Assembly: GCA_028290405.1 (NCBI GenBank)
Contig: JAQGJX010000012.1
Location: 1 to 40,420 of the forward strand
Length of the DNA: 40,420 nucleotides
From: Hyphomicrobiales bacterium
Lineage (GTDB): Bacteria; Pseudomonadota; Alphaproteobacteria; Rhizobiales; Beijerinckiaceae
Direction of reading: 5' to 3'
Position 1 is the stretch's first letter. Each line of letters opens with the position of its first letter. Of this stretch, positions 16,724 through 23,992 are shown piece by piece. A program made the translations under genes and the position numbers. The notes beneath the pieces are model-generated. The model ran no database searches and had not been told where the DNA came from. It saw only the letters and a list, made by a program, of their open reading frames with translations.

Positions 16724-18220
16724 TCAGGAAAACAGCAGCGACTTGATGACGACGGGCACGACGCCCGGCGGGTTGATGAGTTCGCCGACGTCGACGAAAT
16801 CGAGTTCCTGCAATTGCACGCCGTCGATGGAGACGAGCGGGCCGGGCATGTCGAGTTCCTCGCGCAGCAGGCGCCCCATGGTCTTGCCGATGTCGCCGTC
16901 GATCATCAGCACCAGCAGGTCGCTGCGCGGCGCCAGCGCGGCGCGGATGGCGCGGCCGGCGCTCGCGAGGCGCGAATATTCCGGATCGCCATCCCACGTG
17001 AAGGCGAGCGCAAGCTTCTGCGAGGGCTCCATGTCCATGTTGGACACCGCGTCGAGAATGGCGGCGGTCATCGCCGCCTCGTCGATGTCGCCGGAGAGAT
17101 CGAGCTTGGGGCGCACCACCGGAATGTTGTGCACAGGCAGGGCGTCAAGATCCGGCAGGTAGATCGTCTTGCCGCTGACCTGCACGGTGAATTGCGAGGC
17201 GCCGATCACCGTGGCGCGGATGCGCTGGCCCGGATCGATCAACTGCGCGTCGCCGCGCGCCGACAATTGCGCGGTCAGTTCGCGCGCGAGGTGCTTGGCG
17301 ATGTCGCCGTATTCGCGCTCCTCGTAGGTGAAGATGTATTCCGCCACGCCGCCCGAGAAGGTGAAGGCGGTGGGCTTGGGGTGGTCGGGCAGCGGCTCGG
17401 TGAGGCCCAGCGCTTCGCCCAGCGAGTCCTTCGGGGCGCCGAGCACGTAGTCCGCCGCCACCTGCGCGAGGCGCTTTGCGTACTTCTTGCGCAACTCTTC
17501 GTCCGCAAGCGACTCGGGATCGGCCGCAAATCCCTGCTCCCTTGCGATGAGCTGCACGGAATCGTCGAAGCGCGTCCACGCGCCGCTCGCGTCCTGCGCG
17601 ATCAGGCGGCCGCCGACCGCGAAGGCCTGCAACGCCACGATCACGCCCTTGTCGATGAGCGCCAGCTTCGTGGTGCCCCCGCCAATGTCCACGTGCAGGA
17701 TGCAGCTCTGGCGCTCCTTCGACAAGGCGACCGCGCCCGAGCCGTGCGCAGCCAGCAGGCATTCCAGCTTGTGGCCTGCGGTGGCGCACACGAACTTGCC
17801 GGCTTCCGCGGCGAAGATCTCGTCGATGGCGCGCGCGTTGGTCTTCTTGATCGCCTCGCCGGTGAGGATGACCGCGCCGCTGTCCACCTCCTCGCGGCGC
17901 ACGCCCGCCTTCTGGTAGGCGCCGCCGATGAATTCGCCCAGCGCCGCAGCGTCGATCGTGCCGTCCGGCAGAAACGGCGTGAGCATGATGGGCGAACGCC
18001 ACACCACTCGGCGGTCGATGACCACGAAGCGGCTGGAGAGCCCTTGCGACTGGCGCTGCAGGATGACGCGCGCGAACAGGAGGTGGGACGTGGAGGAGCC
18101 GATGTCGATGCCGACCGTGGTCAGCTCGACGTTCTCCTGGTTCCAGATCGACTGCGCGATGGCGAGCCTCGCCTCCTCGGACAGCTCCAGATGTTCGTGA
18201 TCGAATTCCACGTCGTGCAC
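16724..18220 (-). CDS. EutA-like ATPase (ethanolamine ammonia-lyase reactivase family)
   Basis: The protein has 498 residues with a GTG start preceded by AGGAGG. The actin-fold phosphate loops are visible: VGIDIGSSTSHLLFARV (36-52) and LHVDIGGGTTKLALID (175-190), with a third glycine-rich stretch TFSGGVAEYIF. These match EutA, which exchanges damaged cobalamin in ethanolamine ammonia-lyase at the cost of ATP. No eutB, eutC or other eut gene is present; the neighbours are a MarR regulator, a bicupin, a dehydrogenase and Rieske oxygenase parts. It may serve a lyase elsewhere, a different cobalamin enzyme, or a non-cobalamin target. Family assignment is confident; role is open. Confidence 0.85.
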   Translation of the reverse strand: MHDVEFDHEHLELSEEARLAIAQSIWNQENVELTTVGIDIGSSTSHLLFARVILQRQSQGLSSRFVVIDRRVVWRSPIMLTPFLPDGTIDAAALGEFIGGAYQKAGVRREEVDSGAVILTGEAIKKTNARAIDEIFAAEAGKFVCATAGHKLECLLAAHGSGAVALSKERQSCILHVDIGGGTTKLALIDKGVIVALQAFAVGGRLIAQDASGAWTRFDDSVQLIAREQGFAADPESLADEELRKKYAKRLAQVAADYVLGAPKDSLGEALGLTEPLPDHPKPTAFTFSGGVAEYIFTYEEREYGDIAKHLARELTAQLSARGDAQLIDPGQRIRATVIGASQFTVQVSGKTIYLPDLDALPVHNIPVVRPKLDLSGDIDEAAMTAAILDAVSNMDMEPSQKLALAFTWDGDPEYSRLASAGRAIRAALAPRSDLLVLMIDGDIGKTMGRLLREELDMPGPLVSIDGVQLQELDFVDVGELINPPGVVPVVIKSLLFS

Positions 18221-18258
18221 CTTGTCGTTCCCTCCTGCTTTTTATCGCCAGACTTGAG

Positions 18259-18852
18259 CTATTCCGCAACTTCCCTGTGGGGCGCAGGCTCGTCGGGCTC
18301 CTTGAAGTCCGCATCCTTTTTCGCGCGCGGCTTGCGCGGACCGGCGAGCGCGGCGGCCTCCGCCTCGTCGCTGGCGATGTTCTCGATCATGGCCAGCAAC
18401 GTGCGGCGCGTCGTCGCCACGTCCGCTGGGTCCACGCCCCGCACGGCGATCTCGTTCACTTCCTCGGCGATGGGCACGAGCTTCTTCTTCAGCGCGCGGC
18501 CTGCGGGGGTGAGGAAGACGTACATGTTCTTGCGGCTGTGGGGGAGCTTGCGGCGCTCGATGTAACCGAGCTTCTCCATCGCGGTGAGCGCCGAGAACGT
18601 CGTGGGCTCCATCAGCCCCGCGTCCTCGCTCAACTCCCGCTGGGTCACCCCGTCCTTCACCCAGAGGATGCGCAGGAACACCCAATGGCCGAACGCCACG
18701 TTGTGCCTGGCGAGCCGCCCCTGCAGGGAGCGATGCAGGCCGCGCGTGGCGTCCTTCACCAGATGGGCGAGCCGGTCGTTGGGCACGGCTTCGCGCCAGT
18801 GCCGCAGCATCAGGTCCGCCTGCGTCAGGCCGTTCGCGGGGCGTCGCGCCAT
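18259..18852 (-). CDS. MarR-family regulator of the catabolic divergon
   Basis: The protein has 197 residues with a winged helix-turn-helix over about 60-130: GVTQRELSEDAGLMEPTTFS as the helix-turn-helix and LPHSRKNMYVFLTPAGR as the wing. The N-terminus and the charged tail (about 165-197) extend beyond a minimal MarR of about 145 residues. It is the third gene of the minus-strand operon, starting 15 bases after the dehydrogenase. It likely binds the two 12-base palindromes in the promoter region at 21088-21200 and responds to an aromatic or organic acid ligand, as is usual for MarR proteins in catabolic operons. Confidence 0.88.
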   Translation of the reverse strand: MARRPANGLTQADLMLRHWREAVPNDRLAHLVKDATRGLHRSLQGRLARHNVAFGHWVFLRILWVKDGVTQRELSEDAGLMEPTTFSALTAMEKLGYIERRKLPHSRKNMYVFLTPAGRALKKKLVPIAEEVNEIAVRGVDPADVATTRRTLLAMIENIASDEAEAAALAGPRKPRAKKDADFKEPDEPAPHREVAE

Positions 18853-18867
18853 GGCTTCATCCTCCCC

Positions 18868-20088
18868 TTATTTCCCGGCTCTTGCGAGGGCCGGCACGGG
18901 GACCTGATGGGAGAGAAGCACCTCCCTGCCCTCCCTGGCCGATTGCAGGATGGCGAAGCATGCTTCCATCGTCGCCAGGCCCCAGCGGCCATCGTGCACC
19001 GGCGGCGCGCCGTCCACAACAGCCCCATAGAGTTCGTCCACCACCTCGCAGCGGGGAACGGCGGGCACCGGCACCGCGTCGAGCCGACGCTCGCGGTCGT
19101 CATAGATCATCACGCCGCGCGAGGTGGGGCGAAGGTCGGCGCGCTCGCAGGAGGCGACGAGCAGGCCGAAGTTCTGGTGCAGCCGCCCGGCCGGGGCCTT
19201 GGCCCTCGCGGGATCGAACCCGCCATAGCGGTCCCCGCCGTAGTTGACCTGCGACTTCAGCGCGAGTTCGGCTTCGCCCGACACCCCCGCCAGCGCGCGG
19301 CGCGCGGCCCCGTAGGCGTCCGGGTTCTTGGGCATGCCGCTTTCGGCGACCCACTCGACGAGTTCGTCGGAATCAAAATGCGCGTAGCCCGAGTAGGTGA
19401 GGCTCGCCGAGGCGCCGTTCTCGAACGTCAGGAACGCCGTATAGGCGCCCTCCGTGCGCCGCTCGCTGTCCCACGCGCCGGTTGCGGCGCGCACGGACTT
19501 CAGCATGCCGCCGCCGATGAAGCGCACGTTGTCCACCTGGTGCGGCGCCTGGTTGAAGATCACCCCGCCGCCGCGGGAGGTGTCCAGCTCCTCGGGCCTG
19601 CGCGGGCGATAGAGGAAGTCGGTGTAATCCATGGCGCTCATCATGCGCACGTCGCCATAGACGCCGCTCTCGACGATTTCGCGCGCGCGGCGGATCGGGG
19701 CGTCGAACGAATGGCTGTGGCCCACCACAAGATGGACGCCCGCGGCCTCCGCCGCGTCGATCATCTTGCGGCACTCGTCCACGTTCAGCGCCATGGGCTT
19801 TTCGCACAGGATATGGCGCCCCGCGGCGGCGGCGGCCGCGACGTTCTCCACATGGTGTTGATGGGGGGTCGAGACGTAGACGACCTCCACCCGGGGATCG
19901 GCGCACATCTCCTCGACGCTCGCGTAGGCGCGCCCGGCGAAATCCTGTTCGAAGCGCGCGCGCGCCTCCGGGCGCGGATCGGCGCCCGCCACGATCTCGA
20001 TGCGCTCGTCCAGCACCAGGGTTGGCAGCATGAGGCTGAAGGCCCGGCCGAGCCCGGCGACGCCCATCCTGAGCTTGCGCTGGCTCAT
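18868..20088 (-). CDS. Gfo/Idh/MocA-family dehydrogenase, possible cis-dihydrodiol dehydrogenase
   Basis: The protein has 406 residues. The Rossmann motif GVAGLGRAF is at 9-17 and the family signature CEKPMALNVDE at 95-105. A candidate catalytic region with VVGHSHSFD follows, and the C-terminal half contains the alpha/beta substrate domain. The ATG at 20088 overlaps the reductase stop (ATGA), so the two are coupled. Phthalate 4,5-cis-dihydrodiol dehydrogenase is a known member of this family and its genes accompany a Rieske oxygenase and an FMN reductase, the same trio seen here. A role in oxidising a cis-dihydrodiol is therefore the first hypothesis; other sugar- or cyclitol-type substrates are possible. 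Confidence 0.75.
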   Translation of the reverse strand: MSQRKLRMGVAGLGRAFSLMLPTLVLDERIEIVAGADPRPEARARFEQDFAGRAYASVEEMCADPRVEVVYVSTPHQHHVENVAAAAAAGRHILCEKPMALNVDECRKMIDAAEAAGVHLVVGHSHSFDAPIRRAREIVESGVYGDVRMMSAMDYTDFLYRPRRPEELDTSRGGGVIFNQAPHQVDNVRFIGGGMLKSVRAATGAWDSERRTEGAYTAFLTFENGASASLTYSGYAHFDSDELVEWVAESGMPKNPDAYGAARRALAGVSGEAELALKSQVNYGGDRYGGFDPARAKAPAGRLHQNFGLLVASCERADLRPTSRGVMIYDDRERRLDAVPVPAVPRCEVVDELYGAVVDGAPPVHDGRWGLATMEACFAILQSAREGREVLLSHQVPVPALARAGK

Positions 20089-21023
20089 ACGTCGATCACC
20101 ACTTCCCCGCCACGGCCGCGCGAGACGCAGACCATGATGTTGGTCGAATGCTCGCCGGGGGTGAGCACGAAGTCGCGATGGTCCACGTCGCCGGAGACCA
20201 GCGTGGTCCGGCACGATCCGCAGGAACCACTTTCGCACGACGACGGCACGGGATGGCCGTGGGTGCGCAGGGCTTCGAGAATCGACACGCCCACCGGCAC
20301 GTCCAGCGCCTCGCCCGTGGATTGCAGCCGCACGGTGAACGGCAGGTCCTCCGGGCGCGGCGTCGATCCGTCCGCGAAAGCCTCGAAATGCACCGCCGAG
20401 GTGGACCAATGCCCGGTCATGTCGCGCACGGCGTCCATGAGCCCGCGCGGGCCGCAGCAATAGACGTGGCCCTTGGGCTTCTCCAGCGCGGGCCAGAGAT
20501 CGTACGCGTCGTCGACGACGCCCTGATCGTGATGGATGATCACCTTGCCGGCGAACTCGGGCTGCTTCAGCTCGTTGAGGAACGCGGTGCTGGACGGATT
20601 GCGCGTCAGGTAGAAAAGCTTGAAGCTCGGTCCCCCGGACGAGATGAGATAGCGCGCCATGGACAGGAGCGGCGTGACGCCGATGCCCCCCGCGATGAAC
20701 GTGTAGCCGGCCGGCGAAGGCGCGAGCTCGAAATCGTTCTTCGGGTCCGAAACCTTGATCGTGTCGCCCTCTTTCAGGCGCTCGCACATGCTGAGCGAAC
20801 CGCCGCGCCCGTTGGCCTCGCGCTTGACGGCGATGACGTAGACGTCGCGCTCCAGCGGATCGTTGCACAGGGAATACTTGCGTTCGTCCCCCGACGGAGC
20901 GACCAGCGTCACGTGGGCGCCGCTGGTGAACGCCGGCAGGTCCGCGCCCGCAAGATCGCGCAGTTCGAACAGATGGATGTCGTCAGCGATCTTTTCGGCT
21001 CGTGCGACGCGCAACTCCCGCAT
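20085..21023 (-). CDS. Phthalate-dioxygenase-type reductase (FMN, NADH, [2Fe-2S])
   Basis: The protein has 312 residues. Flavin-binding RKYSLCN is at 48-54, the NADH-binding GGIGVTPLLSM follows at about 112-122, and YCCGPRGLM is the conserved C-terminal motif of the nucleotide domain. The C-terminal plant-type ferredoxin has Cys263, Cys268, Cys271 and Cys299 (C-x4-C-x2-C-x27-C). This order (FMN, NAD, ferredoxin) is that of phthalate dioxygenase reductase and vanillate demethylase reductase. It should pass electrons from NADH to the Rieske oxygenase encoded divergently at 21270. It is first gene of the minus operon. Confidence 0.93.
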   Translation of the reverse strand: MRELRVARAEKIADDIHLFELRDLAGADLPAFTSGAHVTLVAPSGDERKYSLCNDPLERDVYVIAVKREANGRGGSLSMCERLKEGDTIKVSDPKNDFELAPSPAGYTFIAGGIGVTPLLSMARYLISSGGPSFKLFYLTRNPSSTAFLNELKQPEFAGKVIIHHDQGVVDDAYDLWPALEKPKGHVYCCGPRGLMDAVRDMTGHWSTSAVHFEAFADGSTPRPEDLPFTVRLQSTGEALDVPVGVSILEALRTHGHPVPSSCESGSCGSCRTTLVSGDVDHRDFVLTPGEHSTNIMVCVSRGRGGEVVIDV

Positions 21024-21084
21024 GGCTCTACTGCCTTCCCCTTGCGTTCCCGGTCGGGCTCTCCAGCGGCCCTTCAGAGCAGAT

Positions 21085-21113
21085 TGTTTAGACGCCTAAT
21101 GATCTGCCGGCAA
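21085..21113 (-). promoter_or_regulatory. Promoter of the reductase operon with embedded palindromic operator
   Basis: On the minus strand TTGCCG (21108-21113) and TAAACA (21085-21090) are separated by 17 bases. The palindrome TTAGGCGTCTAA (21088-21099, minus reading) covers the -10 box, an arrangement expected of a repressor site. It matches the operator at 21189-21200 in 10 of 12 bases. Confidence 0.6.
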
Positions 21114-21175
21114 GCCGAAACGGCCCGGCCTCACCGGGGATTTCGGCGCGGCCGGGCCTCGACAGCCGACCCGTT

Positions 21176-21203
21176 TTGCGCTAAATGCTTAGAGGTCTAA
21201 TTA
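21176..21203 (+). promoter_or_regulatory. Promoter of the Rieske oxygenase gene with embedded palindromic operator
   Basis: TTGCGC (21176-21181) and TAATTA (21198-21203) are 16 bases apart. TTAGAGGTCTAA (21189-21200) is a near-perfect palindrome overlapping the -10 box, and it mirrors the site in the divergent promoter. Confidence 0.6.
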
Positions 21204-21269
21204 TTGCGGCGCAAAAACGCCGCGCGATACGCAGCGGAGGGGACGCCGGCTGCGGGAACGGAGGACGCC

Positions 21270-22586
21270 ATGCTCACGAGGGAAGAAAACGATCTGCTCT
21301 GCCGCGTCGAAGGCGACGCTCCCATGGGCGCCATCATGAAGAGCCATTGGCTCCCGGCCTGCCTGATCGAGGAAGTGGCCGAGCCCGATTGCGACCCGCT
21401 GAAGGTGCGGCTCGTCGGCATCGACCTCGTGGCCTTCCGCGACACCAACGGCAAGATCGGCGTCCTGGATGAATTGTGCCCGCATCGCCGCGCGTCGCTG
21501 GCCTACGGCCGCAACGAGGAATGCGGCCTGCGCTGCCTCTATCACGGCTGGAAGTTCGACACCGACGGCAACGCCATGGAGCTGGCGTCCGAGCCCGCCG
21601 AAACCGGGCTCGTGAAGAAGCTGAAGACCAGGGCCTATCCGGTGCGCGAGGCGGCCGGGTTCGTGTGGGTCTACCTCGGCGACGAAGCGACCATGCCGGA
21701 GTTCGAGCCGCCGGTGTTCCAGCCGCAGCGCGACACGAAGATCGCCATCGCGAAGTTCAAGGTGCCGGTGAACTGGGCGCAGGTGCTGGAGGGCGGCATC
21801 GATTCGGCGCACTCCTCCACCTTGCATTCGTCCGACATGGTGCCCGCCCGGGTGGCGAGCGCGCAGGCGAACGAGAACACGTGGCTGCGCCCCTCCACCG
21901 ACAAGTCGCCGCGCCTTCAGGCCCAGCGCACGCCCTTCGGCTTCCGCTACGCGGCGCTGCGCCGCCCGATCCAGAACGCGCAGACGCACGACTACATCCG
22001 CACCACGCTCTTCGTGGCCCCCTACACGGTCTACATTCCGCCCAACAACAACTACAAGGTCGCGATCCTGCACGTGCCGGTGGACGACACCAACACGGAC
22101 TTCTACTTCCTGGCGTTCGGCGACGCGGCGACCACGCCCGACACCGAGACGTGGCGCAAGTTCCTGGGCGCCACGCGGGGGATCGACCTGAACGAAGACT
22201 GGTCGAACAAGCGCACCCACGAGAACAAATTCCTGCAGGACCGGCAGGCCATGAAGGCCGGAAACTTCACCGGCATCCGCGGCATCCCGAACCAGGATTA
22301 CGTGATGTGGCTGACCATGGGCCCCATCGCGGACCGCACGAAGGACACGCTGGGCGCGAGCGACCTCGCCATCGTGGAATTCCGCAAGCAGATGGTGGAA
22401 GCCGCCCTGCAATATCAGAAGGACGGCACGGTGATCGGCCGCACCGAGCCGCACATTCCGGCCAACAAGCTGCGCTCCTTCGAGGGCGTGGCGCCCAAGA
22501 CGACGGACTGGCGCGTGGTGGGGCTTACGGAGGAAGAGCTCTCGCTGCGCGGCCTCGCGCCGCCGACCAGCAACGCCGCCGAATAA
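21270..22586 (+). CDS. Rieske non-heme iron oxygenase, large subunit (phthalate 4,5-dioxygenase-like)
   Basis: The protein has 438 residues from an ATG preceded by GGAGG. The Rieske ligands are Cys70, His72, Cys89 and His92 (CPHRRASL and CLYHGWKF). The mononuclear iron motif GGIDSAHSSTLH gives Asp178, His181 and His186. Length and motif spacing fit the single-component (alpha-only) ring-hydroxylating group that includes phthalate 4,5-dioxygenase and related demethylases. It would use electrons from the reductase encoded divergently. The exact substrate cannot be read from sequence; an aromatic or cyclic acid is the natural guess. Confidence 0.93.
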   Translation: MLTREENDLLCRVEGDAPMGAIMKSHWLPACLIEEVAEPDCDPLKVRLVGIDLVAFRDTNGKIGVLDELCPHRRASLAYGRNEECGLRCLYHGWKFDTDGNAMELASEPAETGLVKKLKTRAYPVREAAGFVWVYLGDEATMPEFEPPVFQPQRDTKIAIAKFKVPVNWAQVLEGGIDSAHSSTLHSSDMVPARVASAQANENTWLRPSTDKSPRLQAQRTPFGFRYAALRRPIQNAQTHDYIRTTLFVAPYTVYIPPNNNYKVAILHVPVDDTNTDFYFLAFGDAATTPDTETWRKFLGATRGIDLNEDWSNKRTHENKFLQDRQAMKAGNFTGIRGIPNQDYVMWLTMGPIADRTKDTLGASDLAIVEFRKQMVEAALQYQKDGTVIGRTEPHIPANKLRSFEGVAPKTTDWRVVGLTEEELSLRGLAPPTSNAAE

Positions 22587-22608
22587 GGGGTTCGGCTCCA
22601 CCGGTTGC

Positions 22609-22640
22609 AAAGGGCGCGGCTCAGGGTCGCGCCCTTTTTT
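22609..22640 (+). terminator. Rho-independent terminator after the Rieske gene
   Basis: The stem AAGGGCGCG / CGCGCCCTT is followed at once by a run of six T (22635-22640). It separates the Rieske gene from the P450 gene, which therefore needs its own promoter or partial read-through. Confidence 0.9.
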
Positions 22641-22750
22641 GCTTTCAGGCAAATCCCCGCCGTTGATCGCCGTCCGGTTCGCTTGTGGGCCCCCTCCCTG
22701 CAACCTATGCTGCGTGCGTGCGCGGCTTCTGCGCAGAGTGGGAGGTCATC

Positions 22751-23959
22751 ATGCTCGATCTCGTCAGCGGCCAGAGCGGGCCCGGCGACCAGCCTGAAGA
22801 GGAAATCTTCGACCTCTATTCCGACATCGACGCGGATCCCTTCCCGCGGTACGCGCGGCTGCGCGAGGAAGCGCCCTGCTACTGGACGCGCGGCGGCCAG
22901 GCGTGGGTTCTGACGCGCTATGACGACGTGCTGCGCGCCGCCCAGGACTGGGAGACGTTCTCCTCGCGCGAGGGCAACCTGATCGACGAGATTCCCGGGC
23001 GCGCCGGCGGCACGCTTGGGACGACCGATCCGCCGCGCCACGACCGTCTGCGCGCGCTGGCGCAGGCCGCGTTCATGAAAAAGAACATCGAGCATCTGGT
23101 GGAGCCCACGCGGCGCATCGCCAACACGGCGCTGGACCGCATCCTTGATATGCGCCAATTCGACTACGTGTCGGATTATTCGAGCCTCATCACCGTCGGC
23201 ATCCTGTTCCAGCTTCTTGGCTTGCCGGAGCAGAACCCGGCGGAGATCCGCGACAAGGTGGTGCTGTCGGTCTCCACCGACCGGCAGGCGCGCGGGCGCA
23301 ATCCGCAACTCGACGCCGCTTTCCAGTCCATCGTGGACTTCATCGGCGCGGAAGTGACCGCCCGGCGCAAGTCGCCGCAGGACGACCTGGTCACGCGGCT
23401 CGCGGAAGCGGAGATCGACGGCGATCGCCTCACGGAGCGCGAAGTGGTGCTGACCACGGGCACGTTCGTGATGGCGGGCGTGGAATCGCTCTCCAGCTTC
23501 ATGAGCGTGTTCGCCCTGAACCTGCACGACTATCCGGACGCGCGGGCGCGCTGCGCGGCCGATTTCGCCGTCATGCCGAAGGCTATCGAGGAATCCCTGC
23601 GCTTCAACACGTCCGCCCAGCGCTTCAAGCGCGTGGTGGCGAAGGAGACGCATCTGCACGGGCAGGTTCTCACGCCCGGCCAGAAGGTGATCCTCGCCTA
23701 CGGGGCGGCGAACCGCGACTGGCGCAAGTTCCCGAATCCCGACGTGTACGACATGGACCGCAATCCGCAGGGGCATCTGGGCTTTGGCTCAGGCAAGCAC
23801 TTCTGCCTCGGGAGCCAGATGGCGCGCCTCATCACCCAGGTGGCGACCGAGACGTTCCTGGCGCGCGTTCCCAATTACCGGCTGACGAGGCCGGACGTGA
23901 AGTGGGTGGCCTCCTCGAATTTCCGCAGCCCGAAGGCGCTGCCGTTCGAGGTGGTCTAG
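22751..23959 (+). CDS. Cytochrome P450 (bacterial soluble class)
   Basis: The protein has 402 residues from an ATG preceded by GGAGGT. The heme loop FGSGKHFCLG places the thiolate at Cys352. The ExxR motif is EESLR. The I-helix reads FVMAGVESLSSF, where the usual acid-Thr pair is Glu-Ser. Size and motif types are those of soluble CYP101/CYP111-like monooxygenases. No ferredoxin gene is adjacent, so its redox partner is elsewhere, or the 2Fe-2S reductase of this cluster may serve it. It lies downstream of the Rieske gene on the same strand, behind a terminator. Confidence 0.93.
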   Translation: MLDLVSGQSGPGDQPEEEIFDLYSDIDADPFPRYARLREEAPCYWTRGGQAWVLTRYDDVLRAAQDWETFSSREGNLIDEIPGRAGGTLGTTDPPRHDRLRALAQAAFMKKNIEHLVEPTRRIANTALDRILDMRQFDYVSDYSSLITVGILFQLLGLPEQNPAEIRDKVVLSVSTDRQARGRNPQLDAAFQSIVDFIGAEVTARRKSPQDDLVTRLAEAEIDGDRLTEREVVLTTGTFVMAGVESLSSFMSVFALNLHDYPDARARCAADFAVMPKAIEESLRFNTSAQRFKRVVAKETHLHGQVLTPGQKVILAYGAANRDWRKFPNPDVYDMDRNPQGHLGFGSGKHFCLGSQMARLITQVATETFLARVPNYRLTRPDVKWVASSNFRSPKALPFEVV

Positions 23960-23992
23960 CGCTTGCCGCGTCGCCGCATCTGGCGGCGCCGC

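Noticed and set aside
14071-16746. Very long plus-strand frame spanning nadC and the bicupin gene
   Set aside because: It runs out of frame through nadC and antisense to the bicupin; its composition is Arg/His/Ala noise and it has no ribosome site.
18277-20463. Plus-strand frame opposite the MarR and dehydrogenase genes
   Set aside because: Antisense shadow of two well-supported genes.
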